From assembly GCA_964414835.1 (NCBI GenBank), contig CAYPWY010000005.1:1-64000 (forward strand): DNA of 64,000 bases. Reading direction: 5' to 3'. The stretch's first letter is position 1, and each line of letters begins with the position of its first letter. The notes under the pieces are model-generated. The model saw only the letters and a list, made by a program, of their open reading frames with translations, searched no databases and was not told the DNA's origin. Source of the DNA: Eshraghiella sp964414835. Lineage in GTDB: Bacteria > Bacillota > Clostridia > Lachnospirales > Lachnospiraceae. A program made the position numbers and the translations under genes. Shown here piece by piece: positions 8,731-16,972 of the stretch.

Positions 8731-9465
8731 CTATTCTATATACTCATTTGAAATAAGTTTCATATAATTATCATAAAAAATTCTCTCTGCTGTTTTGATG
8801 CCGAACCGCCTTGCTATCTGACCGACAGCTTTAACATAATTCCCGCCCTCATCCCATACTGTATTATTGGTAACGGTCATAATATGCAGAAGTCCATTCT
8901 CTATCACCTGATTGATTGTTTTCCTGAAAGCTCTTGGCAGTTTACTGTCAAGTGTCATAAAATCCCCTGAAATATACCCTCCATTTTCAACAAGCTCCTC
9001 GATGCACCCATATTCCGCAGCAAAAGAATACTTGAAAATATTATTTATAATCATCCTGTAATCTGCTGCAAAGCCTTCCTTAACCGCCTTCCTGACAAAT
9101 GAAAAATCCACCTCCCTGTCGAAATCCACCAGAACATATCTGCTGCCCTCAATCGTTTTTGCAAGCCCTGTTCCGAGGGCTCCGAGAAATCCGCTGTAAT
9201 ATTGTACCATGCTTCCCATACAGAGCTTAAGTCCCGGATATCTGTCGGAAATCAATTCCCGAAGGTATTCAGTGCGGCGAATACGCATATTGTTACAGTC
9301 GGTTCCCGACATGTAGTCAAACGGCGGCGTAAGAATTATGGTTCTTGCACCTGCATTATACATATTCTCAACAGCATATACCGCTGCGGCAATATCGCCC
9401 TGTCCGTTGATATATTTATTATTTTCCAGTGACAAAGTCCCTGCAAAAATCCACAATCCTTCCAT
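8731..9465 (-). CDS. CpsB/YwqE-like PHP-fold protein lacking metal ligands (predicted pseudo-phosphatase)
   Basis: 244 residues. The layout follows the CpsB/YwqE tyrosine-phosphatase family (PHP fold): a GARTIILTP strand, GSMVQYYSG where family members have GxEIYY, SRYVLVDF for the SRYxLIEF strand, GLLHIM for the (D/L)LHxxASD strand, and a C-terminal FGIKTAERIFYDN for the YGxxxAxxLFxxNP helix. However, the N-terminal DIHxH, the mid TxH, the AHPER/AHIER and the SDxH metal-binding motifs are all replaced (for example FAGTLS, LTPPF, INNIFKY, TVTNN). It is therefore probably non-catalytic, perhaps binding or scaffolding. Starts 20 nt after the methyltransferase stop, so co-transcribed with it. 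The family assignment is my alignment by eye. Confidence 0.7.
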   Translation of the reverse strand: MEGLWIFAGTLSLENNKYINGQGDIAAAVYAVENMYNAGARTIILTPPFDYMSGTDCNNMRIRRTEYLRELISDRYPGLKLCMGSMVQYYSGFLGALGTGLAKTIEGSRYVLVDFDREVDFSFVRKAVKEGFAADYRMIINNIFKYSFAAEYGCIEELVENGGYISGDFMTLDSKLPRAFRKTINQVIENGLLHIMTVTNNTVWDEGGNYVKAVGQIARRFGIKTAERIFYDNYMKLISNEYIE

Positions 9466-9485
9466 AATACTTCAACCGTTCTTTA

Positions 9486-10937
9486 TTATTTACCGATTAC
9501 AAATATACTTATACCATCATGTTCATTAAATACAAACTCACGCAGCAGCTTATATTTATCATTAAGTCTCAAGTGTTTTTTTACGAGATTTTTTTCTCTT
9601 GAAAACATAATGATTATACCGTCATCCTTAAGAAGTCCTGCAGATTTGTCCAGAAATCTCCCGTAAAAATCATCAGCGCTTTCTCTGTCACATGCCGGCA
9701 TTTCAGTTATGATTTCGTCAAATAAATATTCATGTTTAAAATCAAAATAGTCCCTGTTTATATAATTAATAGTTATATTGCCGGCTTTGGCCGTATTTTC
9801 GCGTGCCTTGATTATTGCGTCTCCGAATATATCTATCCCATATATGTGACATGCCTTTACAATACGGCTGCGTTCTATAAGGACGGTTCCCACCCCACAG
9901 AAAGGGTCAAGTATCTGAGCGTTTTCTTTCAGATAGGCCTTTACAAGATACACCATCATTGCAGCATTGACAGGCTTCATTGATGCCGCCACATAATTGG
10001 TTCTGTATTTGAATCTTTCATCTTTAATAGTATGGAGTTTTAGGAAAATACCATATCCTCCATTCTTGGACTCCATAAGCTTAAGCTCTATCTCATAATC
10101 CGACGGTGCATTAATAAGCCTGCCCTTGGATAGCGCCTGCAGCTTAGCCGCAACCGCACTGACATCATCTTTGGCTGTAATTCTAAACCGGAAGGGCTTA
10201 TGGCTGTCATTGTGCATTGACTCCAACAGTTCCGTCAGATTACCGTTAATTATATCAGATGGAAGCAGCCCTTTTTCGCTGCTTCTCATACCGTTAATCA
10301 CAAAAAGCATTTCCCTGTAAATTCTTATTCGTACCAGCTTATATATATCCTTTGTGTTGACCATAACACCGCAAAACGCTTTTTGAGTATCATTTGTGAT
10401 ACCATTTTCATGTATTGCCCTGTCCAGCGCATCCATAGTATCCTTACCTGTTGTAAGTATAACCTTTACCGGTACTGACGGATTGTGAAATTTATGGCTA
10501 ACGTTATCGGCTTCGGGAAACATCATGGACAGCTGTTTCAATTCCTGAGCTATATGTTTTAAATCCTTATCATCAAAATCACCCTGTGACAATTCTTTTT
10601 TTCTGGCAAGAAGAATTTCCTCATACGGCTTATAATCATATGATGCCAACGCTTCAAGATACGAGCTCTTGACAAAAAGTGTTGCTTCAGCCATGTATGC
10701 TTCCAAAAGTGCCTTATCATATCCCTGTTCATGGAGTATACCCATTATAAGGGCGGCATTTTTCCTCACCTTGGCATCGGTATTTTTCAATAATGCAGGA
10801 AAAAGCGAAAGGTCATAGTCCTTTTCGCTTTTTATGGTCCGTACAGCGCCTTCCTCCTTAAGCATAGCTTTTAATTCAATAAGGTCAGCACGCAGGTTTA
10901 TTCCGTTATGTATTTCATATAAATGTTTTTCAAACAT
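9486..10937 (-). CDS. SAM-dependent RNA methyltransferase-like protein with HEAT-like N-terminus
   Basis: 483 residues. The first 150 are helical with HEAT-like repeats (VRKNAALIMGILHEQGYDKALLEAY...). A central part (about 155-310) resembles the THUMP/ferredoxin-like region of Trm11/Trm14/RlmKL enzymes, and AASMKPVNAAMM leads into a Rossmann methyltransferase with motif I DPFCGVGT (about 343-351). Motif IV reads ITEMP instead of the N/DPPY usual in amino-group methyltransferases, so the target is uncertain. The ATG shares one base with the stop codon of the Na/Pi transporter (TAATG), indicating translational coupling. Likely methylates tRNA or rRNA, but this is inference. Confidence 0.75.
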   Translation of the reverse strand: MFEKHLYEIHNGINLRADLIELKAMLKEEGAVRTIKSEKDYDLSLFPALLKNTDAKVRKNAALIMGILHEQGYDKALLEAYMAEATLFVKSSYLEALASYDYKPYEEILLARKKELSQGDFDDKDLKHIAQELKQLSMMFPEADNVSHKFHNPSVPVKVILTTGKDTMDALDRAIHENGITNDTQKAFCGVMVNTKDIYKLVRIRIYREMLFVINGMRSSEKGLLPSDIINGNLTELLESMHNDSHKPFRFRITAKDDVSAVAAKLQALSKGRLINAPSDYEIELKLMESKNGGYGIFLKLHTIKDERFKYRTNYVAASMKPVNAAMMVYLVKAYLKENAQILDPFCGVGTVLIERSRIVKACHIYGIDIFGDAIIKARENTAKAGNITINYINRDYFDFKHEYLFDEIITEMPACDRESADDFYGRFLDKSAGLLKDDGIIIMFSREKNLVKKHLRLNDKYKLLREFVFNEHDGISIFVIGK

Positions 10938-12607
10938 TAAGCCTCGTCCTTTACATATCCGGCTATGTTGATAGCATGGTCGGATACTCTTTCAAGATTA
11001 GTAAGAATGTTCAGGAAAATAACCCCTGTTTCCGAGCTGCATTCCCTTCTTGACAGTCTTTCAATATGCTTTGCCCTAATCTCTTCTTCAAGAGAGTCCA
11101 CCTCATCCTCATATCTGAAAGCACTTCTTACCATATCCATATTACCGGTTTCACGGGCGGCAACGGCACTGTCAACCGAACCCTCAACCGCCTTACGCAT
11201 AAGCTCAAGGTCTTCAACACCGACTTCTGAAAACTCCATATTGCCATCCCTGAGTTTGGAGGCAAGCTCCGCAAGATTTTCAGCATGGTCACCTACACGT
11301 TCAAGGTCAATCACCGTATACATAAGGTCCTTGATTTGCTGACTCTGCCTGTCGGTGACTCCGTCATTGCTTAATTTCACAAGAAATTCCGAAAGATTGG
11401 CAACATGGTCATCTATATGCTTCTCGGTGTCCAAAACCGTATCTATTAATTCGTATTTGTTATACATAACCGCATCAAGGCTGCGTTTTAAGTTGTCCGA
11501 ACAGATTTTACCCAGCTTAACCACATGATTGCTTACTGCCTGTATTGCAAGAGACGGCGTATTAAGTATTCTGTCATCAAGAAGCATCGCCGTATCTCTT
11601 GTATTAACAGCGGCAACAGGTGTTTCCTCGCCATTATCTCTTATAATAAGCTCCGAAAGCCTTACAAGCTTTCCTGCAAGAGGATAGAACAGGGTTGTAT
11701 TGACCAGCTTAAATCCCGTATGGAATATGGCTATGTATACTGCAGTCATCGTAAACGACTGCGCCCTAGGGAATATCCTGAAGAAAATGAATATCAAGGT
11801 TCCCCATATGACTACTCCGAACACATTAAACAACAGATTGATTACCGCCGCCCGTTTGGCATTCTTAGATGCCCCGGCACTTGAAAGTATGGCGGTGAAA
11901 CATGAGCCAATGTCCGCTCCAAGACATATAAATACAGCTGTGGCTGCATTGACTACGCCGAATCTTGACAGAGTCTGCAATACACCTACGGATGCCGAAG
12001 AGCTTTGCATTACGCCTGTTACAATTACGCCGATAAGTATTCCGAAAAGAGGGTTGGAACCAAGCGTAAGGAACATGTTCTGTACGGTTTCGCTCTCCAT
12101 ATACGGCTCCATTGATGTAGACATTGCCGTAAGCCCGAAAAAGAGAAGACCAATGGATATAATAATCTCACCCATTGTCTGCTTTTTATGTTTTTTGCAG
12201 AACATTATGAAAGCCGCACCAATGCCAATCATAAGCGGCGCATAAAAGGACGGCTTGACTGCCGCTGCCGCCGACCCCAGCGAATCCAGTGAAACTATCC
12301 ATGCCGTAACGGTTGTACCGATATTGGCACCCATAATAATTCCCACAGCCTGCATAAGATTGATAATCCCTGCATTGACAAAACCGACAACCATAACGGT
12401 AGTCGCCCCTGAGCTTTGAATTATGGCTGTTACCAGCGCACCAACAAGTATTGCCATTATCCTCTTATTGGTAACTGCTTCGAGAAGGCTTTTCATCTTC
12501 TCTCCTGCAGCTTTCTGCAATCCGCCGGACAAAAGCTTCATTCCATAAAGGAACATACCAAGTCCGCCCACAAAGCCTAATATATTGGACATATCATTTA
12601 TGGTCAT
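10937..12607 (-). CDS. Na+/phosphate cotransporter family protein with PhoU-like C-terminus
   Basis: 556 residues. The N-terminal two thirds is a NptA/PNaS-2b membrane domain with the two inverted-repeat QSS signatures (TAIIQSSGATT and TGVMQSSSAS) and about eight spans. The C-terminal about 200 residues are helical and PhoU-like with two copies of a D/E-rich (D)LERVxDHAxN motif (VIDLERVGDHAENLAEL and NLERVSDHAINIAG). Predicted sodium-coupled phosphate movement at the plasma membrane, with the PhoU tail as regulator. First gene of a run with the methyltransferase (1-base overlap) and the CpsB-like protein. Confidence 0.92.
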   Translation of the reverse strand: MTINDMSNILGFVGGLGMFLYGMKLLSGGLQKAAGEKMKSLLEAVTNKRIMAILVGALVTAIIQSSGATTVMVVGFVNAGIINLMQAVGIIMGANIGTTVTAWIVSLDSLGSAAAAVKPSFYAPLMIGIGAAFIMFCKKHKKQTMGEIIISIGLLFFGLTAMSTSMEPYMESETVQNMFLTLGSNPLFGILIGVIVTGVMQSSSASVGVLQTLSRFGVVNAATAVFICLGADIGSCFTAILSSAGASKNAKRAAVINLLFNVFGVVIWGTLIFIFFRIFPRAQSFTMTAVYIAIFHTGFKLVNTTLFYPLAGKLVRLSELIIRDNGEETPVAAVNTRDTAMLLDDRILNTPSLAIQAVSNHVVKLGKICSDNLKRSLDAVMYNKYELIDTVLDTEKHIDDHVANLSEFLVKLSNDGVTDRQSQQIKDLMYTVIDLERVGDHAENLAELASKLRDGNMEFSEVGVEDLELMRKAVEGSVDSAVAARETGNMDMVRSAFRYEDEVDSLEEEIRAKHIERLSRRECSSETGVIFLNILTNLERVSDHAINIAGYVKDEA

Positions 12608-12630
12608 TACCGTTGACTCCTTCTGTTGTA

Positions 12631-13305
12631 CTATTCTGCTTCCATCTCAGCCTTAACATCTAACTTAAATCCATACCATTCATCTTCATGCTCAACATAA
12701 TATAACGGGCAGCATTTTCCCGTAATATCATAATGCCTTATTACTTCTGTTTCCGGCTGAAGACCATAGGTTTTACATAGAGAAGCTGTCAGCTTGACAA
12801 GGGATTTATATGTAGCTGTTGTGAACTGTCCTGTCTCGTCAGGATGGCAGCACTCTATAGCTATTGTGTCTTTATTACGTTCATTGGAAGCATATGAAAT
12901 TTCATCTAAAGGAACGCATTGTATAATCTCACCGTCAAGTCCGATTATATAATGACTGCTTGCACTGGTAATATGCGTATCCTTGAGATTTTCAAAATAA
13001 CTTCTGTTTTGCGCCGCAGTAGTTCCCGGATTGCCAACATAATGTACTACTATGGCATTAACCTCTTTGAGTTCCGTACCCGGCCTTGAGTATTCGTTAA
13101 TTGTAAGATAATCCTTGGTTATATTATCACTGAGCAAAAAAGCGTCTGCCGTAGCAGTCTCATCTTCTTTGACAATGTTATCTATTATTTCCCTGATGCC
13201 GCTGTTATTCCTCTCAAGCACTTTTTCCAGAATAACTATTGCGGTTATCACTATCAATACAAAAAGGGAACTGACAAGTATAATCTTAAATTTTCTTAAA
13301 CGCAT
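12631..13305 (-). CDS. Membrane-anchored N-acetylmuramoyl-L-alanine amidase (Amidase_2 / PGRP fold)
   Basis: 224 residues from the ATG at 13305; a GTG 12 bases upstream (13317) is an alternative start. A short basic N-terminus and one membrane span (FKIILVSSLFVLIVITAIVIL) anchor an external amidase_2 domain. Zinc ligands are visible: His in IVVHYVGN, His in EVIRHYDITGK and the Cys of the following KCCPLYY (the CP of the family). SSHYIIGLDGEIIQCVP and IAIECCHPD complete the fold. Predicted to cut the lactyl-amide between MurNAc and the stem peptide during wall turnover. Located between guaB and the Na/Pi transporter gene, same strand. Confidence 0.9.
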   Translation of the reverse strand: MRLRKFKIILVSSLFVLIVITAIVILEKVLERNNSGIREIIDNIVKEDETATADAFLLSDNITKDYLTINEYSRPGTELKEVNAIVVHYVGNPGTTAAQNRSYFENLKDTHITSASSHYIIGLDGEIIQCVPLDEISYASNERNKDTIAIECCHPDETGQFTTATYKSLVKLTASLCKTYGLQPETEVIRHYDITGKCCPLYYVEHEDEWYGFKLDVKAEMEAE

Positions 13306-13345
13306 ACCCTCTACCACATCCTATGTATATAATTTACTGCTGATA

Positions 13346-14800
13346 TTATTGCTCCACACTATAATTCGGAGCTTCCTTTGTGATATGAATATCGTGTGGA
13401 TGACTCTCTTTAAGTGAAGCAGCAGATATTTTAACAAATCTTCCGTTTTCCTTAAGCTCAGGGATTGTTTTTGTTCCGCAATAACCCATACCGGACCTTA
13501 AACCGCCCATAAGCTGAAATACAGTATCCTCAAGAAGTCCCTTATAAGCCACGCGGCCTTCAACGCCCTCAGGCACAAGCTTCTTGGCATCTGTCTGGAA
13601 ATATCTGTCTTTGCTTCCGTTTTCCATAGCCGCTATAGAGCCCATTCCTCTGTACACCTTATACTTACGTCCCTGGAAAAGCTCAAAATCTCCCGGAGCC
13701 TCATCACAGCCCGCAAACATACTTCCCATCATACATACATCTGCACCTGCGGCGATTGCTTTAGTCAAATCGCCCGAAAACTTAATTCCGCCGTCAGCTA
13801 TAACAGGAATGCCGTACTGCTTAGCCGTTGCATATACATCCATGACTGCTGATATCTGAGGCACGCCTATGCCGGCTACAATTCGCGTTGTACATATTGA
13901 ACCCGGTCCGATTCCTACCTTGACAGCATCAACCCCTGCTTCAATAAGCGCCTTTGCTGCCTCTCCTGTGGCAATATTTCCCGCAATAACCTGAAGGTCA
14001 GGATATGCAGCCTTAACCTTCTTAAGCGCCTCAATTATATTTTTTGAATGACCATGTGCCGAATCAATTACAATACAGTCAACCTTTGCCGCAACAAGTG
14101 CCGCAACTCTGTCCATAATATTCGTTGTGATTCCTACCGCTGCACCGCATAAAAGCCTGCCCTGTTCGTCCTTTGCAGAAAGCGGATATTTAATCTGTTT
14201 CTCTATATCCTTGATTGTGATAAGTCCTCTTAAATTAAAATCATCATCTACGATAGGAAGCTTCTCAACGCGTGCCTTAGCAAGTATCGACTTAGCCTCC
14301 TCAAGTGTAATTCCAACCTTAGCTGTTATAAGCTTCTCGCTTGTCATACACTCTTTAATCTTCTTGGTATAATCAGTTTCAAACTTAAGGTCTCGGTTAG
14401 TAATTATTCCTACCAGCTTCTTTCCCTCTGTTATAGGAACTCCTGATATTCTGAACTTACCCATAAGATTGTCGGCATCCTCAAGAGTATTCTCCGGTGA
14501 CAGATAGAACGGGTCTGTAATTACACCGTTTTCTGAACGCTTTACTTTATCAACCTCTTCTGCCTGTGCCTCAATGGACATATTCTTATGTATGATACCT
14601 ATGCCGCCCTGTCTTGCCATGGCAATAGCCATTCTATGCTCTGTAACGGTATCCATGCCTGCACTCATAATTGGAACATTAAGCTTGATTTTCTTGGTAA
14701 GGTGTGTTACCAACTCAATCATATTAGGAGTCACCTCTGAATATGAAGGAACAAGTAAAACATCATCAAATGTAATTCCATCTCCGATTATTGTACCCAT
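13346..14800 (-). CDS. guaB: Inosine-5'-monophosphate dehydrogenase
   Basis: 484 residues from the ATG at 14800 (AGGCAGGA ribosome binding site; family start MGTIIGDGITFDDVLLVP). Oxidises IMP to XMP with NAD+, the committed step to GMP. TIM barrel interrupted by two CBS domains (about 95-205; SGVPITEGKKLVGIITNRD, KLPIVDDDFNLRGLITIKD). Catalytic Cys is in GPGSICTTR, followed by IADGGIKFSGD, MGSMFAG and the flap YRGMGSIAAM. Own strong promoter upstream; no guanine riboswitch or XMP-linked element is recognisable in the 100-nt leader. Nearby purB, purF and purC make this a purine region. Confidence 0.98.
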   Translation of the reverse strand: MGTIIGDGITFDDVLLVPSYSEVTPNMIELVTHLTKKIKLNVPIMSAGMDTVTEHRMAIAMARQGGIGIIHKNMSIEAQAEEVDKVKRSENGVITDPFYLSPENTLEDADNLMGKFRISGVPITEGKKLVGIITNRDLKFETDYTKKIKECMTSEKLITAKVGITLEEAKSILAKARVEKLPIVDDDFNLRGLITIKDIEKQIKYPLSAKDEQGRLLCGAAVGITTNIMDRVAALVAAKVDCIVIDSAHGHSKNIIEALKKVKAAYPDLQVIAGNIATGEAAKALIEAGVDAVKVGIGPGSICTTRIVAGIGVPQISAVMDVYATAKQYGIPVIADGGIKFSGDLTKAIAAGADVCMMGSMFAGCDEAPGDFELFQGRKYKVYRGMGSIAAMENGSKDRYFQTDAKKLVPEGVEGRVAYKGLLEDTVFQLMGGLRSGMGYCGTKTIPELKENGRFVKISAASLKESHPHDIHITKEAPNYSVEQ

Positions 14801-14865
14801 GTTAATAATCCTGCCTTTCTTCTTGTATCCCAAATAGGACCTTTATATTGTAAATAATTTTATAG

Positions 14866-14894
14866 AATATACCAAACTTCTCTTTAAAAGTCAA
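14866..14894 (-). promoter_or_regulatory. Promoter for guaB
   Basis: TTGACT (14889-14894), 17 bp spacer, TATATT (14866-14871) on the minus strand, starting right after the stop codon of the upstream small membrane protein gene. Predicted leader about 60 nt. Confidence 0.65.
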
Positions 14895-14901
14895 TGACCT
14901 T

Positions 14902-15423
14902 TTAATCCATATATATCTTTCGCGGATATGACTTTTTGAGCCTTTCAAGCAGCTCCTCGTTAGGTGTGAACTTAAGCTCCACCGCATTATTTTTCTCATC
15001 ATATAAAACGGCTACATACGATTTGAGACTGTCATCATGGGCAGAATAGTCATACAACGTACGCTGGCTGTTCATTCCTCCTAAATGCAAAGAACCTTCC
15101 GGCGCCATATAATCCATCTTCCCAAAATTAAAACGGTGTAATTTCTTACGTGAGCTTTTGTGCATAACTTTGTCTATGCTCATCTCGCCGTCAAAAAAAG
15201 AATATTCATACTCTACATCAGTAATTCTGAAAACCACACATGTAAAAATAATACCCACAACAAAAAGCAAAAACCCTACAAACATCAAAAACGCTGCTTT
15301 TGCGGCAATTATATATATTGCAATCAATACTAGCATATCAAAAAAGATAATCGCACATCTTCCGGCATATGCCTTAAGCGTGGTTTTGCGTTTCACAAGA
15401 CATTCTACTACTGTTTCAAGCAT
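14902..15423 (-). CDS. Small two-span membrane protein (DUF6106-like)
   Basis: 173 residues. After a short cytoplasmic start there are two hydrophobic spans (about 26-46 and 48-68, CAIIFFDMLVLIAIYIIAAK and MFVGFLLFVVGIIFTCVVF), followed by a soluble domain with YEYSFFDGEMSIDKVMHKSSRKK and a conserved-looking YDYSAHDDSLKSYVAVLYD. This layout resembles a Lachnospiraceae family of unknown function (I think DUF6106). The soluble part may be PH-like. Good AAAGGAGG site before ATG; own promoter. Located between purB and guaB but with no visible link to purines. Confidence 0.75.
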   Translation of the reverse strand: MLETVVECLVKRKTTLKAYAGRCAIIFFDMLVLIAIYIIAAKAAFLMFVGFLLFVVGIIFTCVVFRITDVEYEYSFFDGEMSIDKVMHKSSRKKLHRFNFGKMDYMAPEGSLHLGGMNSQRTLYDYSAHDDSLKSYVAVLYDEKNNAVELKFTPNEELLERLKKSYPRKIYMD

Positions 15424-15458
15424 ATATGTCCTCCTTTCTCAAAACAGACCCTGCACTA

Positions 15459-15487
15459 ATTATACCGGCTCCCCCTTGACAATGTAA
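15459..15487 (-). promoter_or_regulatory. Promoter for the small membrane protein gene
   Basis: Minus-strand TTACAT (15482-15487), 17 bp, TATAAT (15459-15464). The spacer includes a CCGG arm of a short GC-rich inverted repeat that may act on purB read-through. Confidence 0.5.
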
Positions 15488-15506
15488 GTGCCGGATTCGT
15501 GAGCCT

Positions 15507-16940
15507 CTACACATTAATTTCCGCCTTTGCTCCTAATATATCACTGTATTTATCAAGAATCGGTCTGATTTCTTCATCAATAAATTCCTCAACCTGTTCT
15601 TTGGAACGTCCTGTATACAGCGAAGGGTTCATTGAACGCTGCAAATCCTCAAGCGTAAGATTGAAAGAAGGGTCAGCAGCTATAAGCGCCAGAAGATTGT
15701 TGTCCAGACCTTCCTCCTTGACACGTCTGCCAGCCTGCATTGATAATGTTCTTATTTTCTCATGAAGCTCCTGACGGTCTCCTCCCGCTTTTACGGCGTC
15801 CATCATAATATTTTCCGTTGCCATAAAAGGAAGCTCCGCCATTATATGTTTATTAATAACCTTCTCATATACCACAAGTCCGTCCACAACATTGAGATAT
15901 AAGTCAAGTATTCCGTCAACCGCAAGAAATGCCTCAGGAACCGACATTCTCTTATTGGCAGAATCGTCAAGTGTTCTCTCAAACCACTGTGTAGCGCTTG
16001 TGATAGCAGGGTTCATAACATCCGACATTACAAAATTCGCCAAAGATGCTATCCTCTCACTTCTCATAGGGTTACGTTTGTATGCCATAGCTGATGATCC
16101 AATCTGGGATGGCTCAAAAGGCTCCTCTATCTCCTTAAGATGCTGCAAAAGTCTTATATCATTGGAAAACTTGTGTGCACTTGCTGCGATTCCCGCAAGC
16201 ACATTGATGACCCTTGTATCCACCTTACGTGAATATGTCTGTCCGGAAACTGGATACACACCTGTAAATCCCATTTTTTCCGCAATCATTCTATCAAGAC
16301 GGCGCACCCTCTCATGGTCACCCTCAAAAAGCTCCATAAAGCTGGCCTGTGTTCCGGTTGTCCCTTTTGAGCCCAGAAGCTTCATTGAGCCGATAAGATA
16401 CTCAAGGTCTTCCAAATCAAGCTTAAGCTCCATCATCCAGAGCGTTGCCCTTTTTCCAACTGTTGTAGGCTGTGCAGGCTGGAAATGTGTAAATGCAAGT
16501 GTAGGAAGCGCCTTATATCTGTCGGCAAATTTTGAAAGCTCAGCTATAACATTAATAAGCTTAACTCTTACAAGCTTAAGAGCCTCTGTCATTATAATAA
16601 GGTCAGTATTATCTCCCACATAGCATGATGTTGCACCCAGATGGATTATTCCCTTTGCCTTGGGACACTGTACACCATACGCATACACATGTGACATAAC
16701 GTCATGGCGCACTTCCTTTTCACGTGCTCTTGCCACATCGTAATTAATATCATCTTTGTGCGCCTTCAGCTCCTCTATTTGTTCATCCGTTATATCAAGT
16801 CCAAGCTCTTTTTCCGACTGTGCAAGCGCAATCCAAAGTTCTCTCCATGTTCTGAATTTCTTGTCCTGTGAAAAAATATACTGCATCTCTTTGCTGGCAT
16901 ATCTTCCGGCAAGCGGTGTTTCATATCTGTCTGTTGACAT
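15507..16940 (-). CDS. purB: Adenylosuccinate lyase
   Basis: 477 residues. Acts twice in purine synthesis: SAICAR to AICAR plus fumarate, and adenylosuccinate to AMP plus fumarate. Fumarase/aspartase-superfamily signature GSSAMAYKRNPMRSERI is present, with the catalytic His region HLGATSCYVGDNTDL and FTHFQPAQPTTVGKR. All-helical homotetramer, cytosolic. The ATG at 16940 has GGAAGGAG. It follows purF by 32 nt in the purC-purF-purB run. Confidence 0.97.
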   Translation of the reverse strand: MSTDRYETPLAGRYASKEMQYIFSQDKKFRTWRELWIALAQSEKELGLDITDEQIEELKAHKDDINYDVARAREKEVRHDVMSHVYAYGVQCPKAKGIIHLGATSCYVGDNTDLIIMTEALKLVRVKLINVIAELSKFADRYKALPTLAFTHFQPAQPTTVGKRATLWMMELKLDLEDLEYLIGSMKLLGSKGTTGTQASFMELFEGDHERVRRLDRMIAEKMGFTGVYPVSGQTYSRKVDTRVINVLAGIAASAHKFSNDIRLLQHLKEIEEPFEPSQIGSSAMAYKRNPMRSERIASLANFVMSDVMNPAITSATQWFERTLDDSANKRMSVPEAFLAVDGILDLYLNVVDGLVVYEKVINKHIMAELPFMATENIMMDAVKAGGDRQELHEKIRTLSMQAGRRVKEEGLDNNLLALIAADPSFNLTLEDLQRSMNPSLYTGRSKEQVEEFIDEEIRPILDKYSDILGAKAEINV

Positions 16941-16972
16941 ATTCCAATCTCCTTCCGCACATTGGCAATGTT

